Source: an uncultured Oscillospiraceae bacterium (GTDB lineage: Bacteria > Bacillota > Clostridia > Oscillospirales > Ruminococcaceae). From it: a stretch of 8,866 nt of DNA. The DNA lies in assembly GCA_934527255.1 (NCBI GenBank), contig CAKTAM010000077.1, positions 1 through 8,866 of the forward strand, read 5' to 3'. The notes below the pieces were generated by a model. It was not told the origin of the DNA, searched no databases, and saw only the letters and a list, made by a program, of their open reading frames with translations. Shown piece by piece: positions 1 through 6,632 of this stretch. A program made the translations under genes and the position numbers. How positions within the stretch are numbered: position 1 is the first letter of the stretch; every line of letters starts with the position of its first letter.

Positions 1-2
1 GA

Positions 3-107
3 GCAGATCGGCTGACACCGCCCCGACGGCAAAAAGCCGCCGCACAACGACCGGGCGGCCGCCCGCCGCACAAACGCGAACGGCCGCCAGAAAGAAGTCA
101 CTTATAA
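3..107 (+). other. possible 3' end of an upstream gene (unidentified)
   Basis: A frame open from base 3 ends in TAA at 105-107, and this stop shares its last A with the kinase ATG (TAATG). Such overlaps are common between a response regulator gene and its kinase gene, so this may be the regulator's C-terminal end. The encoded residues are Pro/Arg-rich and match no regulator fold I recognise. The codons (cga, aga, tta) are poorer than in the neighbouring genes. A rival reading is a gene ending with TGA at 13-15 in frame 1, leaving about 90 bases of spacer. The sequence cannot decide between them. Confidence 0.3.
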
Positions 108-1774
108 TGAAAAGCTTTCGACAGAAGCTGATGGTGTTCGTCTGTCTGATCTGCGGGGTGCTGATCGGCATTGTACTGCTGTTTGCGCAGTTTTTGCTGG
201 AGCCCGCTTATCTGGCCATGATGAAAAGCAACCTCAACCGCGAAATTGACGCCATTGCCGACAGTATGGAGCAATACGGCCTGCTGAACGAGGAGGGCAC
301 CGACTATCAGCCGCAGATGGAGGCTGAGGTGGGTGCGATGGTCATTGAGGGCCAGTGTCTGGATATCTCCACCCTTTCCACCATGACCTATCTGGGCGGG
401 GCCGAGCACATTGCCGGCTGCTCGCTGCACACCGAACGGGTGGAGGACGGTCTTTCCAACTGGATCGAGCACCGCAGCAACAACAACCTGCTGCTGGTCA
501 AGCTGCGGCTGGCCGTGGCCGAGGACGGCAAGCTGAACATGGTGGTACGCGGGCGCGACGGGGTGCGGCAATACGTCGTGGGCCGTCAGGTGCCCGGGCA
601 GGATGCCATTCTGCTGTTGAGCGCCAACCTCGAGCGCATTTATCAGGCCTCCTCCATTATTCAGCGGCAGCTGGGCACCGTCAGTCTCATCATGCTTTCG
701 GTCTCGCTGCTGATGGCATGGCTGTTCGCCCGCTGGTTTACCCGGCCCATCACCGCGCTGAGCACCGCCGCACGGCGCATGGCGCACGGCGACTATACCG
801 TACAGGTGCCCGTCACCCAAAAGGATGAGCTGGGCATACTGACGCAGGATTTTAACACCATGGCGCGCGAGGTCAACCGGGCGGACGCCATGCAGAAGGA
901 CATCATCGCCAACGTCAGCCACGACCTGCGCACCCCTCTGACCCTGATAAAGGGCTATGCCGAGACCATCCGCGACCTGAACGGCGACGACCGGGAAAAG
1001 CGCAACGCACAGCTGAACATCATCATCAGCGAAAGCGACCGGCTGAGCGCACTGGTCGGCAGCGTAATGGAGCTTTCGCGGCTGGATGCCGGCACCGAGA
1101 AATTTGACCCTGTCACCTTTGACATCAGCGATTTCTGCGAGGAGCTGAGCTATCGCTATGCCGATGTCTGCGAGAAGAACGGCTATCACCTGCAGGTGGA
1201 AACGCCCGGCGAGCGTCTGATCACCGCCGACCCCGACCTGCTCAGCCGGGTGCTGCACAATCTGGTCTCCAATGCCATTGCGCACATCGGCGAGGACGGC
1301 GTTATTATTCTGCGCGTCAGCGACCATGCGGATAACAGCGTGCAGGTGGAAGTGATCGACCATGGGGTCGGCATTGCCAAGGATGAGCTGAACCATGTGT
1401 TCCAGCGCTATTACCGTGCCCGGCAGGATAACGGCAAGCCCGGCGCGGGGCTGGGGCTTTCCATCGTGCGCGCCATTCTGGTGACGCACAAGTTTCCTTT
1501 CGGCGTGCGCAGCACGCTGGGCAAGGGCTCTGATTTCTGGTTCTGCGCGCCGCTGGCCGCCGAGACCGCCGCAGCTGACCCTGCGCAGCTGCCCGCCCCC
1601 GAAAAGGCGGACACGGGCAATAAGCCCGCCCGGGAAAGGGCCGAAAGCAAGCCTGTCCGCGGCAAGCTTGCCCATGGCAAGGCGAACGCCAGGCATACCG
1701 TCAGCGGGGCTGACGCCAAAGCCGACCGCGGCAAAGCGGAGAACGGCGCCGATGGTGGGCCGACCGCCCAATGA
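107..1774 (+). CDS. membrane sensor histidine kinase (HAMP-HisKA-HATPase_c)
   Basis: This 555-residue protein is a two-component sensor that autophosphorylates on histidine and passes the phosphate to a response regulator. The order is: TM1 at about 8-28, an extracytoplasmic sensor region of about 160 residues with no fold I recognise, TM2 at about 191-210, HAMP at about 210-262, then the dimerisation helix with NVSHDLRTPL and phospho-acceptor His272. The ATPase domain shows the N box (N385, N389), the G1 box DHGVGI (D418-G422), the F box VFQRYYRA and the G2 box GAGLGL (446-451), and it ends near GKGSDFWF (472-479). All key catalytic residues are present. Residues 484-555 form a low-complexity tail rich in Ala, Lys, Arg and Gly, beyond the usual end of the family. 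The ATG at 107 is preceded by an AG-rich stretch (AGAAAGAAG, about 89-97) and overlaps an upstream stop, suggesting coupling to an earlier gene, probably the regulator. The signal sensed is unknown. Confidence 0.95.
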   Translation: MKSFRQKLMVFVCLICGVLIGIVLLFAQFLLEPAYLAMMKSNLNREIDAIADSMEQYGLLNEEGTDYQPQMEAEVGAMVIEGQCLDISTLSTMTYLGGAEHIAGCSLHTERVEDGLSNWIEHRSNNNLLLVKLRLAVAEDGKLNMVVRGRDGVRQYVVGRQVPGQDAILLLSANLERIYQASSIIQRQLGTVSLIMLSVSLLMAWLFARWFTRPITALSTAARRMAHGDYTVQVPVTQKDELGILTQDFNTMAREVNRADAMQKDIIANVSHDLRTPLTLIKGYAETIRDLNGDDREKRNAQLNIIISESDRLSALVGSVMELSRLDAGTEKFDPVTFDISDFCEELSYRYADVCEKNGYHLQVETPGERLITADPDLLSRVLHNLVSNAIAHIGEDGVIILRVSDHADNSVQVEVIDHGVGIAKDELNHVFQRYYRARQDNGKPGAGLGLSIVRAILVTHKFPFGVRSTLGKGSDFWFCAPLAAETAAADPAQLPAPEKADTGNKPARERAESKPVRGKLAHGKANARHTVSGADAKADRGKAENGADGGPTAQ

Positions 1775-1800
1775 CCTCTGCGGCAGCTTTGGGGTTGTGG

Positions 1801-1827
1801 GGCAGGCGTGGGGACGCTTTCCCTGCC
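1801..1827 (+). other. GC-rich hairpin after the kinase gene
   Basis: GGCAG (1801-1805) pairs with CTGCC (1823-1827), and GCGT (1806-1809) pairs with ACGC (1814-1817) around a GGGG loop, with a five-base bulge (1818-1822) on the 3' side. There is no T-run after it, so it is not a typical intrinsic terminator. It may stabilise the 3' end of the kinase mRNA, or it may be a chance fold in GC-rich DNA. Confidence 0.4.
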
Positions 1828-1848
1828 GCGTCGCCCGCCCCCCTGCCC

Positions 1849-1877
1849 GCCAAAACGGCCCCCGCAGCCGTTTTGGC
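1849..1877. repeat. perfect 11-bp inverted repeat
   Basis: GCCAAAACGGC (1849-1859) is the exact reverse complement of GCCGTTTTGGC (1867-1877), with a seven-base loop. The A-run and T-run lie inside the stem, and there is no T-tail outside it. It lies about 75 bases after the kinase stop and 33 bases before the strong terminator. It could be an mRNA 3'-end structure or a binding site for a dimeric protein. Confidence 0.6.
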
Positions 1878-1909
1878 CCGTACGGCGCCGTTATAACGCG
1901 CCTATTCTG

Positions 1910-1952
1910 CCCGCAGCGGCTTTTCCTGCCGCTGCGGGTTTACTTTTTTTCT
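1910..1952 (+). terminator. strong intrinsic terminator
   Basis: CCCGCAGCGGC (1910-1920) and GCCGCTGCGGG (1928-1938) form a perfect 11-bp GC-rich stem with a seven-base loop (TTTTCCT). A T-rich tail with seven consecutive T follows (1939-1952). It ends the transcription unit containing the kinase and separates it from argS. Confidence 0.92.
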
Positions 1953-1967
1953 TAACTATGCTATACT
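1939..1967 (+). promoter_or_regulatory. probable sigma-A promoter of argS
   Basis: TATACT at 1962-1967 is a five-of-six match to the -10 box. TTTACT at 1939-1944 is a four-of-six match to the -35 box, with 17-base spacing. This predicts a start near 1974 and a leader of about 115 bases. The -35 box lies inside the T-tail of the preceding terminator. The leader contains a short GGGAG/CTCCC hairpin (1991-2006), but no T-box features are visible. Confidence 0.65.
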
Positions 1968-2076
1968 GAGTCTATATGTCAAGCGGCGGCGGGAGGCCAT
2001 TCTCCCCGGCGTCTGTGACGTGCTTTTTACCGGCATGCAGCTGATGCGTGCTTTCTTTTTCCGATCAATCAGAAAA

Positions 2077-2082
2077 GTGAGG
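2077..2082 (+). promoter_or_regulatory. ribosome binding site of argS
   Basis: GTGAGG lies seven bases before the ATG at 2090 and fixes that start. The protein also begins as ArgRS N-terminal domains usually do. Confidence 0.75.
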
Positions 2083-2089
2083 TTGCCCT

Positions 2090-3841
2090 ATGCAGTCCAT
2101 TCAACAGCAGCTGACCGCCCTTGTCAGCGATGCCTTTGCCCGCTGCGGCTACAGCGCCGAGCTTGGCGCCGTGACCGTTTCCGACCGGCCCGAGCTTTGC
2201 CAGTTTCAGTGCAACGGCGCGTTTGCCGGGGCCAAGCTGTACCACAAGCCGCCGTTTGTTCTGGCCGAGGAGGTCGCCGCACAGCTGCGCGAACAGCCCA
2301 TGCTGGCCCGTGTGGAGGTCGCGCGCCCCGGCTTTCTGAACCTGACGGTCAGCGACGAAGCGCTGCTGCAGGCGGTGCGCGCCATGGAAGCGGATGTCAA
2401 CGGCGGTATTCCGCAGGCAGAGCAGCCGCAGACCATCGTCATCGACTACGGCGGACCCAACGTGGCAAAGCCGCTGCACATCGGGCATCTGCGTTCGGCC
2501 ATCATCGGCGAAAGCCTCAAGCGGCTGGCGCGCGCCAGCGGGCACAAGGTCATCAGCGATGTGCATCTGGGCGACTGGGGCCTGCAGATCGGCCTTGTCA
2601 TTGCCGAGCTGGAGGTGCGCAACCCCGATTGGCGCTGCTTTGCACCGGATTTTGACCCCGAAAAGGATACCGTGCCCGCACTGGACCCCGAGCTGCTGTG
2701 CGAGGTGTACCCCTTTGCAAGCAAAAAAAGCAAAGAGGATGAGGCGTTCCGCGACAAGGCGCACGCCGCCACCTATGAGCTGCAGAACGGCCGCGCGGGC
2801 TATCTGGCCCTGTGGCGCGAGATTCTGCGGGTCTCGGTGGCCGACCTGAAGGCCAACTATGCCCGCCTGAACGTGGATTTTGACTGCTGGTACGGCGAAA
2901 GCGACGCCGACCGCTATATTCCGGAGCTGCTGGACACGCTGGAAAAGCAGGGGCTTTCGTACGAAAGCAACGGCGCGCTGGTGGTGGATGTGGCGCTGGA
3001 CACCGACAAAGCGCCCATGCCGCCAGTCATTGTGCGCAAAAGCGACAATTCCAGCATTTATGCCACAACGGACCTTGCCACCATCATCCAGCGCCGCCGC
3101 GATTTTGCGCCGGATAAGATCTGGTATGTGGTGGACAAGCGGCAGGAGCTGCACTTTACCCAGGTGTTCCGCTGCGCGCGCCGCGCCCATTTGGTGCCCG
3201 AGGAGACCGAGCTGGAATTTCTGGGCTTTGGCACCATGAACGGCAGCGACGGCAAGCCCTATAAAACGCGCGACGGCGGCGTGATGCGCCTTTCTGATCT
3301 GATCTCCACCGTCACGGAGGCTTCGCTGGCACGGCTGAGCCAGTCGGCCTTTGTGGCCGAGGGCGACCAGCAGGACTATGCCCGCAAGCTGGGCATGGCC
3401 GCCATCAAGTTCGGCGATCTGATCAACCATCGCAGCAAGGATTATATTTTTGATCTGGATAAATTTCTTTCCGCCGAGGGCAAAACCGGCATTTACCTGC
3501 TGTACACCGTTTCGCGCATCAATTCCATTCTGAAAAAGGCGGGCGACCAACCCGCCCGGCTGGTGTGCGCGGAAACCGAGGCCGAACGTGACCTGCTGCT
3601 GAAGCTTGCGCTGAGCGGCAATGCGTTCCGCCTTGCACTGGAAGAGAAGGCCCCCAACTATATCTGCGAAAACGCCTATCAGCTGGCGGCGGCCTTCTCG
3701 CGCTTTTATCACGACTGCCGTATTGTGGATGAGCCGGATGCCGACCGCCGCGCCAGCCGTCTGGCGCTGGCCCGCCTGGTGCGCGATCAGCTGTGCCGTC
3801 ATCTGGATGTGCTGGGCATTGAGCCGGTCGAAAACATGTAA
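2090..3841 (+). CDS. argS: arginyl-tRNA synthetase
   Basis: This 583-residue cytoplasmic enzyme charges tRNA-Arg with arginine using ATP. The length is normal for class Ia ArgRS. The N-terminal tRNA-recognition domain (about 1-85) is followed by the catalytic Rossmann domain with GPNVAKPLHIGHLRS, including the HIGH signature at 130-133. The second ATP-binding signature is the ArgRS form DGKPYKTRDG (GKPYKTRDG at 388-396), which replaces the canonical KMSKS as is usual in this family. The stretch EGKTGIYLLYTVSRINSILKKA leads into the C-terminal DALR anticodon-binding domain, which ends in LGIEPVENM with the terminal Met typical of ArgRS. All expected parts are intact. It appears to have its own promoter just after the upstream terminator and is followed by a hairpin, so it is probably transcribed mainly alone. 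No arginine-responsive leader was recognised. Confidence 0.98.
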   Translation: MQSIQQQLTALVSDAFARCGYSAELGAVTVSDRPELCQFQCNGAFAGAKLYHKPPFVLAEEVAAQLREQPMLARVEVARPGFLNLTVSDEALLQAVRAMEADVNGGIPQAEQPQTIVIDYGGPNVAKPLHIGHLRSAIIGESLKRLARASGHKVISDVHLGDWGLQIGLVIAELEVRNPDWRCFAPDFDPEKDTVPALDPELLCEVYPFASKKSKEDEAFRDKAHAATYELQNGRAGYLALWREILRVSVADLKANYARLNVDFDCWYGESDADRYIPELLDTLEKQGLSYESNGALVVDVALDTDKAPMPPVIVRKSDNSSIYATTDLATIIQRRRDFAPDKIWYVVDKRQELHFTQVFRCARRAHLVPEETELEFLGFGTMNGSDGKPYKTRDGGVMRLSDLISTVTEASLARLSQSAFVAEGDQQDYARKLGMAAIKFGDLINHRSKDYIFDLDKFLSAEGKTGIYLLYTVSRINSILKKAGDQPARLVCAETEAERDLLLKLALSGNAFRLALEEKAPNYICENAYQLAAAFSRFYHDCRIVDEPDADRRASRLALARLVRDQLCRHLDVLGIEPVENM

Positions 3842-3853
3842 CACGTCACAGAT

Positions 3854-3881
3854 GCCGCAGCCCGGCTTGGCTGCGGCTTCT
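3854..3881 (+). terminator. probable (weak) terminator after argS
   Basis: GCCGCAGCC (3854-3862) and GGCTGCGGC (3869-3877) form a perfect 9-bp stem with a six-base loop, 12 bases after the argS stop. The bases that follow (TTCTGTTGT) are only moderately T-rich, so termination may be partial. The hairpin ends about 14 bases before the ribosome binding site of the next gene. Some transcripts may therefore read on into the glycosyltransferase genes. Confidence 0.65.
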
Positions 3882-3891
3882 GTTGTCTGCT

Positions 3892-3895
3892 GAGG
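3892..3895 (+). promoter_or_regulatory. ribosome binding site of the GT2-GT4 gene
   Basis: GAGG lies five bases before the ATG at 3901. It favours that start over an in-frame TTG at 3883, which falls right after the terminator stem and has no such site. Confidence 0.7.
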
Positions 3896-3900
3896 TGTAT

Positions 3901-6288
3901 ATGGTCAAAATATCCGTTATCATTGCTGCATACAACAGCGAAAACTATATTCGCGAGGCCGTCGCCAGTGTGCAGCGGCAAACTCTGCGGGAGCTGGAGA
4001 TCCTTTGCGTGGACGATTGCTCGCAGGATGCCACCCCGCGTCTGCTGGATGAGCTGGCCGCCGAGGATTCGCGCGTGCGGGTCATTCATCATACAGTAAA
4101 TGGCGGCACCGCCAAAAGCCGTTATGATGGGCTGTGTGCCGCCAGCGGCGAATACATCCTTTTTCTGGACGGCGACGATTATTATACCAGTCCCCGCACC
4201 TGCGAGACGCTGTATGCGGCTGCCGCCCAAAAAAAGGTGGATGTGCTGCAGTTTGGCATGCAGCTGCTGGCGGCAGAGGATACCCCGCAGGATTATCTGC
4301 AGGGGCTGACGCAGACCTGCCGCCCCTGCACCGTGCCGCTGCCCCGCCAGCGCGGCGCGCTGGTGGATGAGTGCTTTTTGAAGCGGCGCTTTGGCTGGAA
4401 CCTTGCCGGAAAGCTGTTTTCGGCCGATTGTCTGCGCCAGGCGCACCAATTTTATCAGGGCACTTACCTGACCATGGCCGAGGATATGCTGTTCTGCTTT
4501 CTGGCCCTGGTGTGGGCCAGGGGCTATGCCGCGCTGGAGGAACCGTTTTACGCTTACCGGCTGGGCAGCGGCATCACCAGCCGACGGCAGCTTTCGCCGG
4601 AGGGCTTCCGCCCTTATATACAGGAATATCAGGTGTACGCGCTGCTGAAAAGCTGGCTGGAACGGCTGGGCCTTGACGGGCGCTACCGGCTGTCGCTGCA
4701 GTTTGTGCGCGATACCGTCGCGCAGGATATGAGCAACGCTTTTTTGAACCGCCTGCAAGAGGAAGCCTGCCCGCAGGCGTTGGAGCAGCTTCTGGCGCAG
4801 TGGCCGTCGGAGGATGCCGCGGCCGCTTTGGCCGACAGTGTATACCGCCGCGGTCTGTGCCAGCCGGATGCTGCCGCATGGCGGTGCCGCACCATTGGCG
4901 GCAGTACTGCCGCAGGTTGTCCTATTCGTACCGTTGGCACGTTTTATTACCGGATGTATAACGGCGGTGTCGAGCGGGTGATCTCGCTGCTGGCGGCGCT
5001 GTGGCAAAAGCAGGGCTGGCGCGTGGTGCTGTTTACCGAGGAAGCCCCCAACGCGCTGGATTATCCCCTGCCCGAAAACGTGATCCGGGTGCTGCTGCCC
5101 CGGCTGGATTCAAACGACCCCAACAGCTTTTATGCGCGCGCCGCCGCGTGGAAAAAGGGTCTTGCCGATTATTCGGTGGATGTGATGGTCTATCACGCCT
5201 GGCTGTACAATTTTCTGGTGGCGGATGAGCTTTCCATCCGCAGCGCGGGGGTGCCGCTGGCGCTGCACACGCACGGGCTGTTTTCCATTGGGCTCAGCCT
5301 GCCGCTGCACGCTGGCGGCTATCAGACGGCCACACAGGCCAAAACCTACTGTCTTTCTAACCTCATCATTGCGCTTTCGGAGGTCGACCGGGCATGGTGG
5401 CGGGCGCTGGGCCTTTGCTGTGAGGCCACGCTGAACCCGCCCACCTTTGATATTCACCGCATTGCCCCCGCACCGGCCGACGGGCAGGAGCTTTTGTGGG
5501 TGGGGCGCATTTGCGCCCAGAAGCAGCCGGAGGAAGCGCTGGCCATTATGCGGCTGGTGCACGAGCAGCTGCCCGCCGCCCGGCTGCACATGGTCGGCGC
5601 AGCCGAGACCGAAGAGGAAATGGCGCGCTTTCAGGCGGAAATTGACCGCGAGGGCCTGCAGGACTGTATTGTTCTGGAGGGCTACCAGACCGACGTCGCC
5701 CCGTTTTACCGGCAGGCGGCCGCCGTGCTGTGGACGGCCGCCTTTGAGGGCGCGCCCATGGCCATGATCGAAAGCAAGGCATTTGGCCTGCCCATTGTCG
5801 CATATGAGCTGACCAATGTGGATATGGTGCGGCAGGCAAAGGGCATGGTCGTTGTGCCGCAAAAGGCCCGTCGGCAGGCGGCGCAGCAGCTGGTGCGCCT
5901 GCTGCAGGATGATGCCGCACGCCACGCACTGGCGCAGCAGGCGCGTGAAAGCGCCGTGGAAATGGCCCAAACAGACCTTGGCGCCCACTGGCGGCGGCTG
6001 CTGGCCCTTGCCGTGCAGCCGCAGGCAAAGCACACGCCGCTGTACCGGCTGCCGCCGCTGGAAAGCGCGGTACAGCTTTCGATGGATTTTCTGGCCGAGG
6101 GTATGCGCAGCGGCGCGCTGGCCGACGGCGGCTGTGCCAACGCCCTTGCGCTGGCACAGCAAAACGCCGCCTATGCTGTCATGGTCGACGAAATTCGACA
6201 TTCCACCTCTTATCGGCTGGGCGAATGGCTGACCGCTGTTCCCCGCCGCTGCAAGCGGTGGCTGCAAAAGCGTCTCCGCCGCACATAA
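3901..6288 (+). CDS. two-domain glycosyltransferase (GT2 + GT4)
   Basis: From the ATG at 3901 this is a 795-residue protein with two glycosyltransferase modules, each expected to add a sugar from an activated donor. The N-terminal GT-A module (about 1-260) starts with ISVIIAAYN, has the nucleotide-binding VDDCSQD (D38, D39), NGG near 67, the metal-binding DGDD (90-93) and an acidic pair E194-D195 in the usual catalytic-base position. The GT-B module (about 341-700) opens with the glycine-rich acceptor-side loop NGGVER (354-359), has LLWVGRI (531-537) at the start of the second Rossmann domain, and carries the GT4 E-x7-E motif (E616, E624). Both active sites look intact. The last 40 residues are basic and contain STSYRLG (768-774), a tail pattern I recall from clostridial cell-surface glycosyltransferases; it may bind membrane. 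No transmembrane segment is evident. Donor and acceptor are unknown. It probably works in surface glycan assembly with the two downstream enzymes. Confidence 0.9.
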   Translation: MVKISVIIAAYNSENYIREAVASVQRQTLRELEILCVDDCSQDATPRLLDELAAEDSRVRVIHHTVNGGTAKSRYDGLCAASGEYILFLDGDDYYTSPRTCETLYAAAAQKKVDVLQFGMQLLAAEDTPQDYLQGLTQTCRPCTVPLPRQRGALVDECFLKRRFGWNLAGKLFSADCLRQAHQFYQGTYLTMAEDMLFCFLALVWARGYAALEEPFYAYRLGSGITSRRQLSPEGFRPYIQEYQVYALLKSWLERLGLDGRYRLSLQFVRDTVAQDMSNAFLNRLQEEACPQALEQLLAQWPSEDAAAALADSVYRRGLCQPDAAAWRCRTIGGSTAAGCPIRTVGTFYYRMYNGGVERVISLLAALWQKQGWRVVLFTEEAPNALDYPLPENVIRVLLPRLDSNDPNSFYARAAAWKKGLADYSVDVMVYHAWLYNFLVADELSIRSAGVPLALHTHGLFSIGLSLPLHAGGYQTATQAKTYCLSNLIIALSEVDRAWWRALGLCCEATLNPPTFDIHRIAPAPADGQELLWVGRICAQKQPEEALAIMRLVHEQLPAARLHMVGAAETEEEMARFQAEIDREGLQDCIVLEGYQTDVAPFYRQAAAVLWTAAFEGAPMAMIESKAFGLPIVAYELTNVDMVRQAKGMVVVPQKARRQAAQQLVRLLQDDAARHALAQQARESAVEMAQTDLGAHWRRLLALAVQPQAKHTPLYRLPPLESAVQLSMDFLAEGMRSGALADGGCANALALAQQNAAYAVMVDEIRHSTSYRLGEWLTAVPRRCKRWLQKRLRRT

Positions 6289-6325
6289 CACCGCCACGTT
6301 CCCCCCCATCAACACCGCAGAAGAT

Positions 6326-6350
6326 CGGTCGGCATGGACTGCCGGTCGGC
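6326..6350. repeat. short direct repeat
   Basis: CGGTCGGC occurs at 6326-6333 and again at 6343-6350, nine bases apart, in the non-coding stretch after the GT2-GT4 gene. It could be a small binding site or a replication-slippage trace, but in DNA this GC-rich it may be chance. Confidence 0.3.
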
Positions 6351-6391
6351 CGCTCTGCGCTTCAGGAGCATAACGCAAACCCGGGAGAGAG

Positions 6392-6607
6392 TTGGCTGCG
6401 CACCTGGCTGCGCTGAACACCTTGGCAGAGGAACTGTATATTCAGGAAATGCAGATGCAGCGCGCTCTGGATTGTTCGGCTTACAGCGTTGCGGGGCCGG
6501 GGACTGTTTCTGTGAAACTTCGCAGAGTACTTGACCATGTGGGTCTTTCAGGCGTCTTCCGCCGGGGAATGCGCCGGATTCGAAAATGCCTGGGCTTTTA
6601 TAGATAG
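6392..6607 (+). pseudogene. orphan C-terminal tail, likely gene remnant
   Basis: An open frame of 71 codons sits in the 344-base gap between two glycosyltransferase genes. The only long-form start is a TTG at 6392, directly against a purine stretch with no proper spacing. The in-frame ATG at 6449 also lacks a well-placed ribosome binding site. The frame is closed upstream by TAA at 6371. The product resembles only the end of a larger protein: a short helical start, then a basic amphipathic stretch with VGLSGVFRRGMRRIRKCLG (50-68). The neighbouring partial glycosyltransferase has similar elements, AIRKCM (376-381) and YGLKRTW (407-413). I infer the 3' remnant of a deleted glycosyltransferase-like gene. 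A genuine small protein is possible. The rest of the gap (6289-6391) shows no gene, clear promoter or terminator. Confidence 0.45.
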
Positions 6608-6632
6608 AAGCGTACGTTTTTGGGGGTAGAGA

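Noticed and set aside
1661..1672. 12-base palindrome GGCAAGCTTGCC in the kinase tail region
   Set aside because: A single short palindrome inside coding sequence, without a loop or partner site, is expected by chance here.
98..1771. Very long open frame on the minus strand opposite the histidine kinase
   Set aside because: It mirrors the kinase codons in GC-rich DNA, its protein has no recognisable motif, and the + frame has a complete set of kinase motifs.
1968..2089. T-box or other riboswitch in the argS leader
   Set aside because: The leader is only about 115 bases, and I see no T-box consensus and no antiterminator/terminator pair between the promoter and the start codon.
2020..2655. 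Alternative + strand frame overlapping the start of argS
   Set aside because: It overlaps argS in another frame, and its product is Arg/Ala-rich without motifs.
2069..3844. 591-codon minus-strand frame opposite argS
   Set aside because: It is an antisense shadow of a certain gene; the His/Gln/Gly/Ala-rich product is typical of reversed GC-rich codons.
3883..3900. Upstream TTG start for the GT2-GT4 gene
   Set aside because: It has no ribosome binding site, whereas the ATG at 3901 has GAGG at the right distance and begins directly with the GT2 strand.
3799..6420. Long minus-strand frames opposite the GT2-GT4 gene
   Set aside because: Both (3799-5007 and 5110-6420) lack motifs and have the composition of antisense shadows.
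6422..6442. TTGGCA and TATATT as a promoter for the second glycosyltransferase block
   Set aside because: The two boxes are only nine bases apart, far from the 16-18 needed.
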